DNA of 23,310 nt from an uncultured Clostridia bacterium (GCA_937907975.1 CALEQS010000140.1:1-23310), one strand, 5' to 3'; shown: positions 1-9,148, numbered from the stretch's first letter. The notes: generated by a model not told the origin, from the letters alone. Program-made: numbers and translations.

Positions 1-842
1 TAGGCGTTGGCCAGCGTGTTCAGATTCGGGAAGCTGGAAGCGTCGGTCTCAGAGCTGAGGAGCACCATGACCTGCCCGCCGCTGACCAGATAGTCCTGCA
101 CCTGCTGCAGCTCATCGGCGGAGAGATCACTGGTGGGCTGGTTGAAGAACAGCATCTCGCAGTTTTCTGGAATGCCGCCGTCGGTGAGCAGGTTCACGTT
201 CTGGGTGGACAGATTGTTCTTGTCCAGCAGGGTGCTGATCTGACTGCCCAGCGAGGCCTCGCCGTGGCCGGTGTCGCAGAAAATGGTGTGGGCCGCGCCG
301 CTGGTGACCAGATTGACGGCGCTGGTCAGCTGGCCCTCGGCGTCAAATTCAGAGTAGCTGGTCTGGCCATAATAGTAGTAGGAGTACATATCAGGCACCA
401 GAATGTCGCTGAAGGCGATGGTCTGCTGTTTGCCGGTGTCGGTGTTGCGGACGACCACCACATTGCTGCTGTCTACGCCGTACTCACTGAGGGCGGAGGG
501 GTAGAGGGTGGTGTCCACATTCTTCAGCGTCAGCTTGTCGCTGAGGGAGCAGTAGAGCTCCAGATAGGTGGAAATGCGCTGATCCACTCCATCCGTGGGG
601 GCCAGCACGGTGATCTCCACATTGGAGTTCAGACCGTTCAGAAGGTCGCGGCTGGTGTCGGAGACGGTGTATATATTCTCACTGGACAGGTCCTTCTGGG
701 TCACGTTGGTGGGGATCATACCCACTGCCAGATTGACTATGATCACGATCGCGATGGCCGCCAGAATGGACACGGCGGCAAATAGGCCGCCCCGCCATTT
801 CAGTCCGGTAAACAGGTTCTTGAAATTGAATTTCTTTTTCAT
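1..842 (-). CDS. GldG-like ABC transporter auxiliary subunit (partial, C-terminus beyond window)
   Basis: The reading frame starts at ATG 842-840 and stays open to the left edge, about 280 residues, so the C-terminus is missing. The start has an AGGGAG ribosome site nine bases upstream. The first 15 residues are basic (MKKKFNFKNLF) and are followed by one strong hydrophobic segment at about residues 20-45, as expected for a membrane-anchored extracytoplasmic subunit. A TGHGE motif lies in the middle of the visible part. This fits the ABC_transp_aux/GldG family, which accompanies a GldA-type ATPase and GldF-type permease. The gene lies 18 bases after the permease stop, so the three genes form one operon. 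In Bacteroidetes such proteins serve gliding; in Clostridia the substrate is unknown and gliding should not be assumed. Confidence 0.8.
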   Translation of the reverse strand, partial: MKKKFNFKNLFTGLKWRGGLFAAVSILAAIAIVIIVNLAVGMIPTNVTQKDLSSENIYTVSDTSRDLLNGLNSNVEITVLAPTDGVDQRISTYLELYCSLSDKLTLKNVDTTLYPSALSEYGVDSSNVVVVRNTDTGKQQTIAFSDILVPDMYSYYYYGQTSYSEFDAEGQLTSAVNLVTSGAAHTIFCDTGHGEASLGSQISTLLDKNNLSTQNVNLLTDGGIPENCEMLFFNQPTSDLSADELQQVQDYLVSGGQVMVLLSSETDASSFPNLNTLANA

Positions 843-860
843 TGCGTCCGACTCCCTTCC

Positions 861-1727
861 TCAGCAGTAGCGCCGCCGCTGAATGAGCTGGACGGTGATG
901 AACACCAGCAGAAAGTCCAGAGACAGATAGAGGATCAGGCCGGTGAAGTCAAAGAGATGGTAGGAGGCAAAGTTGGAAAAAACCTCGGTGACGGAGAATT
1001 TGTCCAGCAGTGTGGGCAGCAGGTTGTCAAAATGGGAGCGCTGCACCAGATAGACGATCACCTCACCGGCGGCAGCCACAGCGGTGACGATGCCGGACAC
1101 CAGATAATTGCCGGTCAGTGCGTGGATGACCACGCCCAGCAGCAGATCCAGCAGCAGAAAGCCCACCAGCGATGCCGCGGCGGAGGAGGGAATGTAGCTC
1201 ACCAGAGAATTCCACAGCAGCAGGAGCAGCACGGCGCCGAAGGTGCCGATGGCGGCGATGACCTGGCTCTCGGTCAGAGACGATACCAGCAGGCCGACGG
1301 CGATGCAGACGCTGCCCAACAGGAAGAACATGAGCAGGGTGGCATAGTCCACCGCCAGTGTGGCAGTGCCGTTCAGTTTGATGATGAGCGGGCACAGGCA
1401 GAACAGCAGGCAGGGAAGCGCCAGCACCGCCAGCATGGCAAAATACTTGCCCAGCACCATTTTGGTGACGCTGACCGGACTGGTCAGCAGCAGCTGGTCA
1501 GTCTTGCTGCGCCGGTCCTCCGCCATGGAGCGCATGGTCAGGATCGGGGTGGTCAGCATGAAAATAAACAGACTGCTGTTCAGCGCATAGGCAAAGCTGG
1601 GATAGCCGCTGAACAGGTTGGCGGCCATGAAGTAAATGCCCACACAGCAGACGAGAAAGGCACAGCAGATGTAGCCGGTCATGGAATGAAAGTATGCGCC
1701 CAGCTCGCGCTTGTAAACTGCGATCAT
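861..1727 (-). CDS. ABC-2 type transporter permease (GldF-like)
   Basis: A 288-residue integral membrane protein with about six hydrophobic helices. It begins MIAVYKRELGAYFHSMTGYI, the typical start of ABC-2 permeases in which a short amphipathic stretch precedes the first helix. The motif MAEDRRSKTDQLLLTSPVS after the second helix is characteristic of GldF/NosY-type permeases. The start codon overlaps the stop of the upstream ATPase by four bases (ATGA), which suggests translational coupling and fixes the start. With the ATPase and the GldG-like subunit it would form an exporter or mechanotransmission complex in the cytoplasmic membrane. The substrate cannot be read from the sequence. Confidence 0.88.
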   Translation of the reverse strand: MIAVYKRELGAYFHSMTGYICCAFLVCCVGIYFMAANLFSGYPSFAYALNSSLFIFMLTTPILTMRSMAEDRRSKTDQLLLTSPVSVTKMVLGKYFAMLAVLALPCLLFCLCPLIIKLNGTATLAVDYATLLMFFLLGSVCIAVGLLVSSLTESQVIAAIGTFGAVLLLLLWNSLVSYIPSSAAASLVGFLLLDLLLGVVIHALTGNYLVSGIVTAVAAAGEVIVYLVQRSHFDNLLPTLLDKFSVTEVFSNFASYHLFDFTGLILYLSLDFLLVFITVQLIQRRRYC

Positions 1728-2743
1728 GAATCTTCTTCCTCCTCCTGGGTATCCGGCAACGGTTCGGCTTCCACATCAGATGCGGTGTCCGGAGCCGGCT
1801 CAGCTGTTTCCGGTGCGTCCTCCTGCGTCAGGGACAGGAACACCTGCTCCAGCGATGCAGTGGTGGTTTTCAGTTCGATGAGGGGGAGTCGGGCGTCGGC
1901 AAAGGCGAAGAAAATGGCCTGTCGGGGGTCGTTGGACGGCGTATACTCCAGCTGGGCGGTCACCTGACCGTCCTCACCGCTGAGCGTGACATTGCTGATG
2001 CCGTCGATGCCCGACAGAATGGACTCCACCTGCGCGCGGTCAGCCAGCGCGGTCAGCGTCAGCGTGGCGGCGGCGTTCAGCTGCTGTTCCAGTTCCTCCG
2101 GGCGGCCGTCGGCAATGACCCGGCCCTGATGGAGAATGACGATCCGGTCACAGGCCAGCTGCACCTCGGAGAGCTTGTGAGAGCTCAGAATGACGGTGTG
2201 CGCCTCGCCGAGCTTTCGGATCAGCGCCAGCATCTCGTTGATCTGCCGGGGATCGAGGCCGTCGGTGGGCTCGTCGAGGATAATGATGTCGGGCAGACCG
2301 AGGATGGCCTGAGCCAGGCCCACACGCTGGCGGTAGCCTTTGGACAGGTTCCGAATGAGTCTGCCGGAAACCTCCTGAAGCTCGGTGAGCTCCACTGCCT
2401 TCTGAATGTACTCTGCCCGCTCCTTTTTGGGCAGCTGCTTGAGCTCGGCGCAGAAGTTCAGGTACTCGCTGACGGTCATGTCGGTGTAGAGCGGCGGCTG
2501 ATCCGGCAGGTAGCCGATGCAGCGCTTGGCCTCCTCAGCCTCCTCCAGAATGTCGTGGCCGTTGACAGTGATCTGCCCCTCAGTGGGGGCCAGATAGCCG
2601 GTGATCATATTCATCGTGGTCGTTTTGCCTGCGCCGTTCAGGCCCAGCAGACCGCAGACCTGTCCCGGCTCGACGGTCAGGTTCAGGTGGTCTACCGCGG
2701 TCTGAGTGCCGTAGCGCTTGACCAGATCGTGGATCTCGATCAA
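1724..2743 (-). CDS. ABC transporter ATP-binding protein (GldA/CcmA type)
   Basis: A 339-residue nucleotide-binding subunit. Walker A is GLNGAGKT (residues 34-41), the signature is LSKGYRQR (133-140) and Walker B is IIILDEPTDGLDP (from 153). The ATPase domain fills roughly residues 1-225. It is followed by a C-terminal extension of about 115 residues seen in many GldA-like ATPases, ending in a very acidic tail (EEEEDS). The start is a TTG at 2743-2741 with AGGAGG eight bases upstream; no ATG fits the family start, which runs MIEIHDLVKRYG. It is the first gene of the three-gene exporter operon. A small hairpin (TTCGGG/CCCGAA) lies in the leader near 2770-2790. I could not identify a convincing promoter. 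Confidence 0.9.
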   Translation of the reverse strand: MIEIHDLVKRYGTQTAVDHLNLTVEPGQVCGLLGLNGAGKTTTMNMITGYLAPTEGQITVNGHDILEEAEEAKRCIGYLPDQPPLYTDMTVSEYLNFCAELKQLPKKERAEYIQKAVELTELQEVSGRLIRNLSKGYRQRVGLAQAILGLPDIIILDEPTDGLDPRQINEMLALIRKLGEAHTVILSSHKLSEVQLACDRIVILHQGRVIADGRPEELEQQLNAAATLTLTALADRAQVESILSGIDGISNVTLSGEDGQVTAQLEYTPSNDPRQAIFFAFADARLPLIELKTTTASLEQVFLSLTQEDAPETAEPAPDTASDVEAEPLPDTQEEEEDS

Positions 2744-2865
2744 ATTGGATTCCTCCTTGCTGTGGATGTTTCGGGTATATGCCCGAAGATACCGAATACA
2801 ATAGCGGCAAAAACTTAAACCTGACTGAAGGCAGATTTGGACGAAAAAGGAAGGAGAATAGGAAC

Positions 2866-2903
2866 AATGCCGGCCTGCGGAGAGCTCCGCAGGTCGGCAT
2901 TTT
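2866..2903 (-). terminator. Hairpin after the acetyltransferase gene
   Basis: Arms at 2866-2881 and 2886-2901 form a 16-bp stem with one mismatch (G/T class). It lies five bases past the stop of the acetyltransferase and is the likely end of the uvrB-to-acetyltransferase operon. On the minus strand the following T-tract is weak and interrupted (TTGTTCCTATT), while the plus strand has TTTT, so termination efficiency is uncertain. Confidence 0.6.
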
Positions 2904-2908
2904 AAAGT

Positions 2909-3505
2909 TCAGACATTTGGATTTTGAGCAAAATAATCAGTCTTGTCCGACTCTGTGATGGGACGCAGCACCCGGCAGGGACTGCACACGGCGATCACAT
3001 TGGCGGGAATGTCGCGGGTGACGACGCTCCCGGTGCCGGTGATGGTGTTGTCGCCGATGGTGACTCCGGCGGTGATCTTTACGTCGCCGCCCAGCCACAC
3101 GTTCCGGCCAATGTGCACCGGCCCGCCGATACAGCCGCCGCGGATGCGTTCTTCGGCGTCGATGGCGTGGTTGACGGGGTAGATGCCGATGTTGGGCCCC
3201 AGCAGGGCGTTTGCGCCAATAACCACCTCGGCGCAGTCCAGGATCACACAGCCAAAGTTGATGTAGACATTGTCCTCAATGGCGATATTTTTCCCGAACT
3301 CACAGCGGAAATCCGGCTCGATCCAGACGTCTTTTCCGACGGAGCGGAACAGGCCGCGCAGGATCTGTTGGCGCTCCTCGGTCTGGCCGTCGTCCGTCCG
3401 GTTATAGGCGCGAAACAGCTTTTTGGCCTCCACCCGGCGCTGAAAGAGGTCCGGGTCGAAATCATTGTACATCTGTCCGGCCTGTAATTTTTCCCATGCA
3501 GTCAT
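2909..3505 (-). CDS. Sugar O-acetyltransferase, hexapeptide-repeat (Maa/NodL type)
   Basis: A 198-residue left-handed beta-helix acyltransferase that would transfer acetyl from acetyl-CoA to a sugar hydroxyl. The N-terminal helical region, MTAWEKLQAGQMYNDFDPDL, is typical of maltose/galactoside acetyltransferases. Hexapeptide repeats run from about residue 65 to 165, including the GRNVWLGGDVKITAGVTIGDN block. The likely catalytic histidine is H113 in PVNHAID. Length matches the family (about 185-205). AAGGAG lies eleven bases before the ATG. It follows recD2 after only 23 bases and is probably the last gene of the repair operon. Its biological acceptor is unknown, and a link to repair may be only positional. 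Confidence 0.88.
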   Translation of the reverse strand: MTAWEKLQAGQMYNDFDPDLFQRRVEAKKLFRAYNRTDDGQTEERQQILRGLFRSVGKDVWIEPDFRCEFGKNIAIEDNVYINFGCVILDCAEVVIGANALLGPNIGIYPVNHAIDAEERIRGGCIGGPVHIGRNVWLGGDVKITAGVTIGDNTITGTGSVVTRDIPANVIAVCSPCRVLRPITESDKTDYFAQNPNV

Positions 3506-3528
3506 AGCAGATCTTTCTCCTTTTGCGG

Positions 3529-5781
3529 TCAGAACGGAAGCGGCGCGTCCTCCGGTTTTTCCAGTGCCTCCGGGTGGGAGAGAAACCAGCGCACGCCGCT
3601 GTAACGGTTCATCTGCCGGTCGTTGGCCACCATGCGGGCCACCACTTCCTCGTCGCCTACAATGATGAGCAGCTCCTTGGCCCGGGTGATGGCAGTATAG
3701 AGCACACCCCGGGTGAGCAGCATGGGCGGGCCGTTGACGGCGGCCAGAATGACTGCCCGGTATTCACTGCCCTGAGATTTGTGCACCGTCATGGCGTAGG
3801 CGGGCTCCAGCTCGTTGAGCATATCCGGGGTGTATTCCACGATGTGGCCGTCGAAATTGACGGTGGTCACATCTCCCTCCGGGGTGATGTCAGTGATGAG
3901 GCCGATGTCGCCGTTAAACACGCCGGTGCCGCCCTGCAGGCTGTTTTCCGAGCGCCAGAGCACATCGTAGTTGTTCTTGATCTGCATGACCCGGTCCCCG
4001 ACCCGGAAGGTGAAGGAGCCGTGTTTTTTCTTCCCCCGTTCCGGCCTGGGCGGGTTCAGTGCCGCCTGAAGGGCGGCGTTCAGGTTGGCAGTGCCCGCCA
4101 GATATTTGCGGGTGGGGGAGAGCACCTGGATCTGATCGGCGGGGATGCCCATCTTTTCGGGCAGCCGGGTCTGGCACAGCTCCACGATGGTGTCCACCGC
4201 ATTCCGGGCATCCTTGCGGCGCAGGAAGAAGAAGTCGCCCCCCGCGTTTTTCAGGCTGGGCAGCTGTCCGGCGTTGACGCTGTGGGCATTCATGACGATG
4301 CGGGACTGCTGCGCCTGACGGAAGATCGTGGTCAGCCGGGCAATGGGCACCGCATCGGAGCGGATCAGATGGTCAAAGACCTGCCCAGGCCCTACGGGGG
4401 GCAGCTGATCCGGGTCGCCCACCAGCACAAGGCGGCAGTCATTGGGCAGGGCGGCCAGCAGCGCCGCCATCAGGGGCACATCCACCATGGAGGTCTCGTC
4501 CACAATGACGGCCTTGCATTTCAGCGGTTCGTCCTCGTCGTGCATGAACACCAGCTGGTTGGACTCCGGGTCATAGCCCGCCTCCAGCAGGCGGTGGATG
4601 GTGGAGGCCTCTTGCCCGCACAGCTCACCAAGGCGCTTGGCGGCGCGGCCGGTGGGGGCGGCCAGCAGCGTTTTCAGTCCCAGCGCTTCAAACAGGCCGA
4701 GGATGCCCCGGAGACTGGTGGTCTTGCCGGTGCCGGGACCGCCGGTCAGCAGCATGATCTGGTGGCCTGCCGCCATGCGGACGGCCTCCCGCTGCTCCGG
4801 GGCATAGGAGATGCCCTGTTCATGCTCCACCCGGTCAATGAGTGCGTCCAGATTCTCGGGGATCAGCGTCTCCCGCTGGCACATCTCCAGAATGCGGTGG
4901 ACGATGTAGGCTTCGTTCTCAAAGAGACCGCTCAGGTAGACGGCCGGAGTGGCGCCCACAAAGGTGGTGACAACCTTTCCCTGCAGCCGCAGTGCATCCA
5001 GACCCTCGGCCAGCAGGTCGGCGCTGTCAATGCGCAGCAGCCGGGCGGCGGCGCTGAGCAGCTTCTCCCGGGGGAGAAAGCAGTGGCCGCTGTCCAGATT
5101 GTGAGTCAGGGTGTACTGCACCCCGGCCTCTACACGCAGCAGATCGTCCGCACCAATGCCGCAGGCGGCGGCGATCCTGTCCGCGTCTGCAAAGCGGAGC
5201 CCCACGTCCTCGTTCAGGAGCAGATAGGGGTCGGCCCGGAGAATGTCAATGGCCCGGTCGGCGTAGCGCCGCCACAGGGCAAGACCGATGGAGGCGGGGA
5301 GCTGAAACTGTCCCAGAAACTCCATAAGCCGCCGCATTCCCGCCTTCTGGAGAAATTCCGCCTGAATGGCCCGAGCCTTTTTCAGCGTCATGCCCTTGAG
5401 CGAGGCCAGCTTCTCCGGCTCTGACTCAATGACGGCCAGCGTGTCAGCGCCAAATTTGTCCACAATGCGCCGGGCGGTCTGCCTGCCTACACCTTTGATG
5501 ACGCCGGCGGCGAGATATTCAAAAATGCCATGGGCCTCCGTCGGCACAGAGGTCTCCATGGCGGCGGCTTTGAACTGGGGGCCAAAGGAAGGGTGATCCA
5601 CCCACACGCCGGTGGCGAGGATGTGCTCACCGGCCGAGACGTCGGCCATCTCGCCCACCACGGTCTGACTGCCCTCTTTGGACTTGACCCTGAGAACGGT
5701 GTAGCCGTTCTCAGGGTTTTGATAGATGACCGCCGAGACGGTGCCCTCCAGGGTTTCCACTTGTGACTGCTCTGGCGCCAT
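3529..5781 (-). CDS. recD2: RecD2-family ATP-dependent DNA helicase
   Basis: A 750-residue SF1B 5'-3' helicase of the RecD2 type found in bacteria, including many lacking RecBC. The N-terminal OB-like region (residues 1-75, GTVSAVIYQNPENGYTVLRV) is followed by a helix-hairpin-helix area (about 90-190, including GVGRQTARRIVDKFG). Helicase motifs follow: Walker A GGPGTGKT at 347-354, APTGRAAKRL near 375-384, Walker B with DETS at 428-431, GDPDQLPPVG, and C-terminal motifs VHKSQGSEY and YTAITRAKE. The ATG at 5781 has AAAGGAGG seven bases upstream. The protein is full length and all core motifs are intact. It lies between a small membrane protein and the acetyltransferase in the same direction as uvrA and uvrB. 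RecD2 acts in recombination, fork maintenance and repair. Confidence 0.95.
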   Translation of the reverse strand: MAPEQSQVETLEGTVSAVIYQNPENGYTVLRVKSKEGSQTVVGEMADVSAGEHILATGVWVDHPSFGPQFKAAAMETSVPTEAHGIFEYLAAGVIKGVGRQTARRIVDKFGADTLAVIESEPEKLASLKGMTLKKARAIQAEFLQKAGMRRLMEFLGQFQLPASIGLALWRRYADRAIDILRADPYLLLNEDVGLRFADADRIAAACGIGADDLLRVEAGVQYTLTHNLDSGHCFLPREKLLSAAARLLRIDSADLLAEGLDALRLQGKVVTTFVGATPAVYLSGLFENEAYIVHRILEMCQRETLIPENLDALIDRVEHEQGISYAPEQREAVRMAAGHQIMLLTGGPGTGKTTSLRGILGLFEALGLKTLLAAPTGRAAKRLGELCGQEASTIHRLLEAGYDPESNQLVFMHDEDEPLKCKAVIVDETSMVDVPLMAALLAALPNDCRLVLVGDPDQLPPVGPGQVFDHLIRSDAVPIARLTTIFRQAQQSRIVMNAHSVNAGQLPSLKNAGGDFFFLRRKDARNAVDTIVELCQTRLPEKMGIPADQIQVLSPTRKYLAGTANLNAALQAALNPPRPERGKKKHGSFTFRVGDRVMQIKNNYDVLWRSENSLQGGTGVFNGDIGLITDITPEGDVTTVNFDGHIVEYTPDMLNELEPAYAMTVHKSQGSEYRAVILAAVNGPPMLLTRGVLYTAITRAKELLIIVGDEEVVARMVANDRQMNRYSGVRWFLSHPEALEKPEDAPLPF

Positions 5782-5838
5782 CAGGACGCCTCCTTTGTGT
5801 TGAAATATGTGTTCAGTATCCTGAATTATGTAAATTGA

Positions 5839-6153
5839 TCAGACTTGGTCGATGTCCTGTTCCACCACGCAGAAGCGTAGCTCCGGGTAGCGCCGGCACA
5901 GCCGCTCGGCGGCGGCCTGCCCGTCGCTGTCCAGCCCTACATCCGCGAGATAGATCGTCCCGCAGTCCAGCTTGCCCTCCCCGGACAGGGCGGTCAGCCC
6001 CTTGAGCTGCTGCTCCAGCAGCCGGCCGTCGCCCCGGGCGGGCAGAAGGATGACCGCGCCTCGGACAGGATAGACCAGCCGCCCTACCGCAAAGCGGATG
6101 CAGGCGGCCAGACCGATCGCGCAGAAAACTGCCAGTAAGATCTCCCATACCAC
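5839..6153 (-). CDS. Small membrane-anchored protein of unknown function
   Basis: A 104-residue protein that I do not recognise. It starts at a GTG (6153-6151) preceded by GGAGG eight bases upstream; the nearby ATG at 6148 opens another frame with an arginine-rich product and is rejected. Residues 1-20 (MVWEILLAVFCAIGLAACIR) form one transmembrane anchor. The remaining 80 residues are soluble, with blocks such as LPARGDGRLLEQQLKGL, LDCGTIYLADVGLD and AERLCRRYPELRFCVVEQ, which read like an alpha/beta fold. The gene lies 46 bases after uvrA and 57 bases before recD2, which argues for cotranscription. Its ribosome site is buried in a strong hairpin (listed separately). A role in envelope or DNA-damage response would be speculation. 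Confidence 0.7.
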   Translation of the reverse strand: MVWEILLAVFCAIGLAACIRFAVGRLVYPVRGAVILLPARGDGRLLEQQLKGLTALSGEGKLDCGTIYLADVGLDSDGQAAAERLCRRYPELRFCVVEQDIDQV

Positions 6154-6162
6154 ATGACTCGC

Positions 6163-6187
6163 CTCCGGGGCATCCTATGCCCCGGAG
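6163..6187 (-). promoter_or_regulatory. Hairpin masking the ribosome site of the 104-aa membrane protein
   Basis: A perfect 11-bp inverted repeat (CTCCGGGGCAT at 6163-6173, ATGCCCCGGAG at 6177-6187, three-base loop) lies between uvrA and the small membrane gene. In the minus-strand transcript the 3' arm ends in CCGGAG, which is most of the GGAGG ribosome site for the GTG start at 6153. There is no T-tract, so this looks like a translational control or mRNA-stability hairpin rather than a terminator. The masking is seen directly; its regulatory effect is inferred. Confidence 0.65.
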
Positions 6188-6199
6188 TGCTTCGGTGTG

Positions 6200-9025
6200 T
6201 CAGGAGAGCATTTTCTTGAGGTAATGGCCGGTGTAGGAGGCCTCACACTGGGCGACCTCCTCCGGCGTGCCGGTGCAGACGATCTCGCCGCCGCCGCTTC
6301 CGCCCTCTGGCCCCAGGTCAATGAGGTAGTCGGCGGTCTTGATGACGTCCAGATTGTGCTCGATGATGAGCACCGTGTTGCCCACCGCCACCAGCCGCTG
6401 GAGCACCTCCACCAGGCGGTGTACGTCGGCGGAGTGCAGGCCGGTGGTGGGCTCGTCCAGAATATAGATGGTGGAGCCGGTGGAGCGTTTGGCCAGCTCC
6501 GTGGCCAGCTTGACCCGCTGGGCCTCGCCGCCGGACAGGGTGGTGGAGGACTGGCCCAGCTTCACATAGCCCAGACCCACGTCGTAGAGCGTCTTGAGCC
6601 GGGCATAGATCTTGGGGATGTTCTCAAAGAAGGGGAGGGCCTCGTCCACGGTCATTTCCAGCACTTCGTAGATGTTCTTGCCCTTGTACTTGACCTCCAG
6701 CGTCTCCCGGTTATAGCGTTTGCCCTTGCAGACCTCACAGGGGACGTAGACGTCGGGCAGGAAGTTCATCTCGATCTTGATGAGGCCGTCGCCGGAGCAG
6801 GCTTCGCAACGGCCGCCCCGGACGTTGAAGGAGAAGCGCCCGGCGCCATAGCCTCGGGCCTTGGCGTCCTGTGTGGAGGCAAAGAGTTCCCGGATGTCGT
6901 TGAACAGGCCGGTGTAGGTGGCCGGGTTGGAGCGGGGCGTGCGGCCGATGGGGGACTGGTCGATGGCAATGACCTTGTCCAGAAACTCCTCGCCCTCAAT
7001 GGCGCGGTGCTTACCGGCGCGCACCTTGACCCGGTTCAGGTCGGCGCCCAGCTTTTTATAGATGATCTCATTGACCAGACTGGACTTGCCGGAGCCGGAC
7101 ACGCCGGTGACCACAGTGAAGGTGCCCAGCGGGATGGAGACGTCGATGTTTTTCAGGTTGTTTTCCGCCGCACCCCGGATGGTCAGAAAATGGCCGTTGC
7201 CCTTGCGGCGCGTGTCGGGGACGGGAATCTTTTTGCGGCCGGAGAGGTATGCGCCGGTAATGCTCCTCGGGCAGGCCATGATGTCCTCGGCGGTGCCAGT
7301 GGCCACGATCTCGCCGCCGTGGATGCCTGCGCCGGGGCCCACGTCCACAATGAAGTCGGCGGCGCGCATGGTGTCCTCGTCGTGCTCCACCACAAGCAGG
7401 GTGTTGCCCAGGTCCCGCAGTTTGCGCAGGGTGTTCAGCAGCAGGTCATTGTCCCGCTGGTGCAGGCCGATGGAGGGCTCATCCAGAATATACAGCACCC
7501 CCATCAGGGAGGAACCGATCTGGGTGGCCAGCCGGATGCGCTGGCTCTCGCCGCCGGACAGAGTGCTGGCGCTGCGGCCCAGCGTCAGGTATTCCAGTCC
7601 CACGGAGTTCAAAAAGCCCAGCCGGGAGCGGATCTCCTTGAGAACCTGATCGGCGATGCGTTGCTGCTGTTCGGTGAGCGTCAGGTTCTGCATGAACTCC
7701 AGCGCCTGGGTGATGGGTAGCTGACAGAAGTCGTGGATGGACAGGCCGCCCACCGTGACGGCCAGCACTTCCGGGCGCAGCCGCTTGCCGCCGCAGGCGG
7801 GGCAGGGGCGGTTGCTCATGCACTCCTCCAGCTCCCGGCGCACGCCATCGGACTGGGTCTCCTGATAGCGGCGCTCCAGATTGCTGACGATGCCCTCGAA
7901 GGGCTGCTTGATGACCGATTTGCCCCGGGCGTTTTCATAGGTCATGGTGAGCTTTTCGCCCTTGGTGCCGTAGAGAATGGCGTCCACTGCCGCGTCGGAG
8001 AGGTTCTTGATCGGGTCGGTCAGCTTGAACTTGTACTTCTTGGCCAGTGCGTCGAAGTACATCCGGGAGATGCCGTCGCTCTTGATGCTGCTCCAGCCGG
8101 AGGCGGTGATGGCCCCCTCCAGAATGGAAAGCTCCCGGTTGGGGATGATGAGCTCCGGGTCCACCTTCAACTGGAAGCCAAGGCCGGTGCAGGTGGGGCA
8201 GGCGCCGTAGGGGTTGTTGAAGGAGAAACTGCGGGGGGACAGCTCCTCAATGGAGATGCCGCAGTCCTCACAGGCATAGTTCTGGGAAAAGACCAGATCC
8301 TGATCCTCCCGCACCAGATTGATGAGCACGATGCCGCCGGACAGGTTGGAGGCGGTCTCCACCGAGTCGGTGAGCCGCTGGGTGATGTCGTCCCGGATGA
8401 CAAGGCGGTCCACTACGATCTCAATGTTGTGTTTCCTGTTCTTGTCCAGCTTGATCTCCTCGGTCAGCTCATAGAGACTGCCGTCCACCCGGGCGCGGAC
8501 ATAGCCGGAGCGGCGGGCGTCCTCAAATACCTTCTGGTGCTCACCTTTCTTGCCGCGGATGACCGGGGCCATAACCTGAATGCGGGTGGCCTCCGGGAGG
8601 GCCATGACCTGATCGATGATCTGGTCAACGGTCTGCTGTTTGATCTCCTTGCCGCACTTGGGGCAGTGAGGGGTGCCCACCCGGGCCCAGAGCAGGCGGA
8701 GGTAGTCATAGATCTCCGTCACCGTGCCCACAGTGGAGCGGGGATTCTTGCTGGTGGTCTTCTGGTCGATGGAGATGGCGGGGGACAGACCATCAATGTA
8801 GTCCACATCGGGCTTCTCCATCTGGCCCAGAAACATCCGGGCGTAGGAGGACAGGCTCTCCACATAGCGGCGCTGACCCTCGGCGTAGATGGTGTCGAAG
8901 GCAAGGCTGGACTTGCCGGAGCCGGACAGGCCGGTCAGCACCACCAGCTTGTCCCGGGGGATGCGGACGTCCACGTTTTTCAGGTTGTTGGCGCGTGCGC
9001 CTTTGACAAAAATATGATCCTGCAT
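6200..9025 (-). CDS. uvrA: UvrABC excinuclease subunit A
   Basis: A 941-residue UvrA, the damage-recognition ATPase of nucleotide excision repair that loads UvrB. Two ABC modules are complete. The first has Walker A GLSGSGKS at 32-39 and signature LSGGESQR at 489-496; the second has Walker A GVSGSGKS at 641-648 and signature LSGGEAQR at 830-837. Zinc-binding cysteine pairs are visible at 121/124, 252/255, 276/279, 408/411 and 740/743 with 763/766. Length is typical (about 940). The ATG follows a GAGG eleven bases upstream. It lies downstream of uvrB with one unknown gene between them. No separate promoter is evident in the 123-base gap upstream, so it probably depends on the uvrB promoter. 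Confidence 0.98.
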   Translation of the reverse strand: MQDHIFVKGARANNLKNVDVRIPRDKLVVLTGLSGSGKSSLAFDTIYAEGQRRYVESLSSYARMFLGQMEKPDVDYIDGLSPAISIDQKTTSKNPRSTVGTVTEIYDYLRLLWARVGTPHCPKCGKEIKQQTVDQIIDQVMALPEATRIQVMAPVIRGKKGEHQKVFEDARRSGYVRARVDGSLYELTEEIKLDKNRKHNIEIVVDRLVIRDDITQRLTDSVETASNLSGGIVLINLVREDQDLVFSQNYACEDCGISIEELSPRSFSFNNPYGACPTCTGLGFQLKVDPELIIPNRELSILEGAITASGWSSIKSDGISRMYFDALAKKYKFKLTDPIKNLSDAAVDAILYGTKGEKLTMTYENARGKSVIKQPFEGIVSNLERRYQETQSDGVRRELEECMSNRPCPACGGKRLRPEVLAVTVGGLSIHDFCQLPITQALEFMQNLTLTEQQQRIADQVLKEIRSRLGFLNSVGLEYLTLGRSASTLSGGESQRIRLATQIGSSLMGVLYILDEPSIGLHQRDNDLLLNTLRKLRDLGNTLLVVEHDEDTMRAADFIVDVGPGAGIHGGEIVATGTAEDIMACPRSITGAYLSGRKKIPVPDTRRKGNGHFLTIRGAAENNLKNIDVSIPLGTFTVVTGVSGSGKSSLVNEIIYKKLGADLNRVKVRAGKHRAIEGEEFLDKVIAIDQSPIGRTPRSNPATYTGLFNDIRELFASTQDAKARGYGAGRFSFNVRGGRCEACSGDGLIKIEMNFLPDVYVPCEVCKGKRYNRETLEVKYKGKNIYEVLEMTVDEALPFFENIPKIYARLKTLYDVGLGYVKLGQSSTTLSGGEAQRVKLATELAKRSTGSTIYILDEPTTGLHSADVHRLVEVLQRLVAVGNTVLIIEHNLDVIKTADYLIDLGPEGGSGGGEIVCTGTPEEVAQCEASYTGHYLKKMLS

Positions 9026-9148
9026 GGTGTTGTTTACCTCGGTATCAGTTTAGAAAGCGGAAGAGATCGGGAATCTGACTGCCCCGTTTGGCGTATGTGC
9101 CGCGCCGTATTTCAGAACAGCATTTATCAAGAGCCTCCCTGCTGTGAT

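Noticed and set aside
3523..5424. Very long plus-strand open frame (633 codons) opposite recD2
   Set aside because: It is the antisense of an intact, motif-complete recD2. Its product is rich in Gly, His, Gln, Val and Ala without any domain, as expected from high-GC third-position bias.
5782..5838. Separate promoter and operator (TTCAG-N4-CTGAA) before recD2
   Set aside because: The hexamers around the small palindrome are poor and spacing is wrong; cotranscription is the simpler reading.
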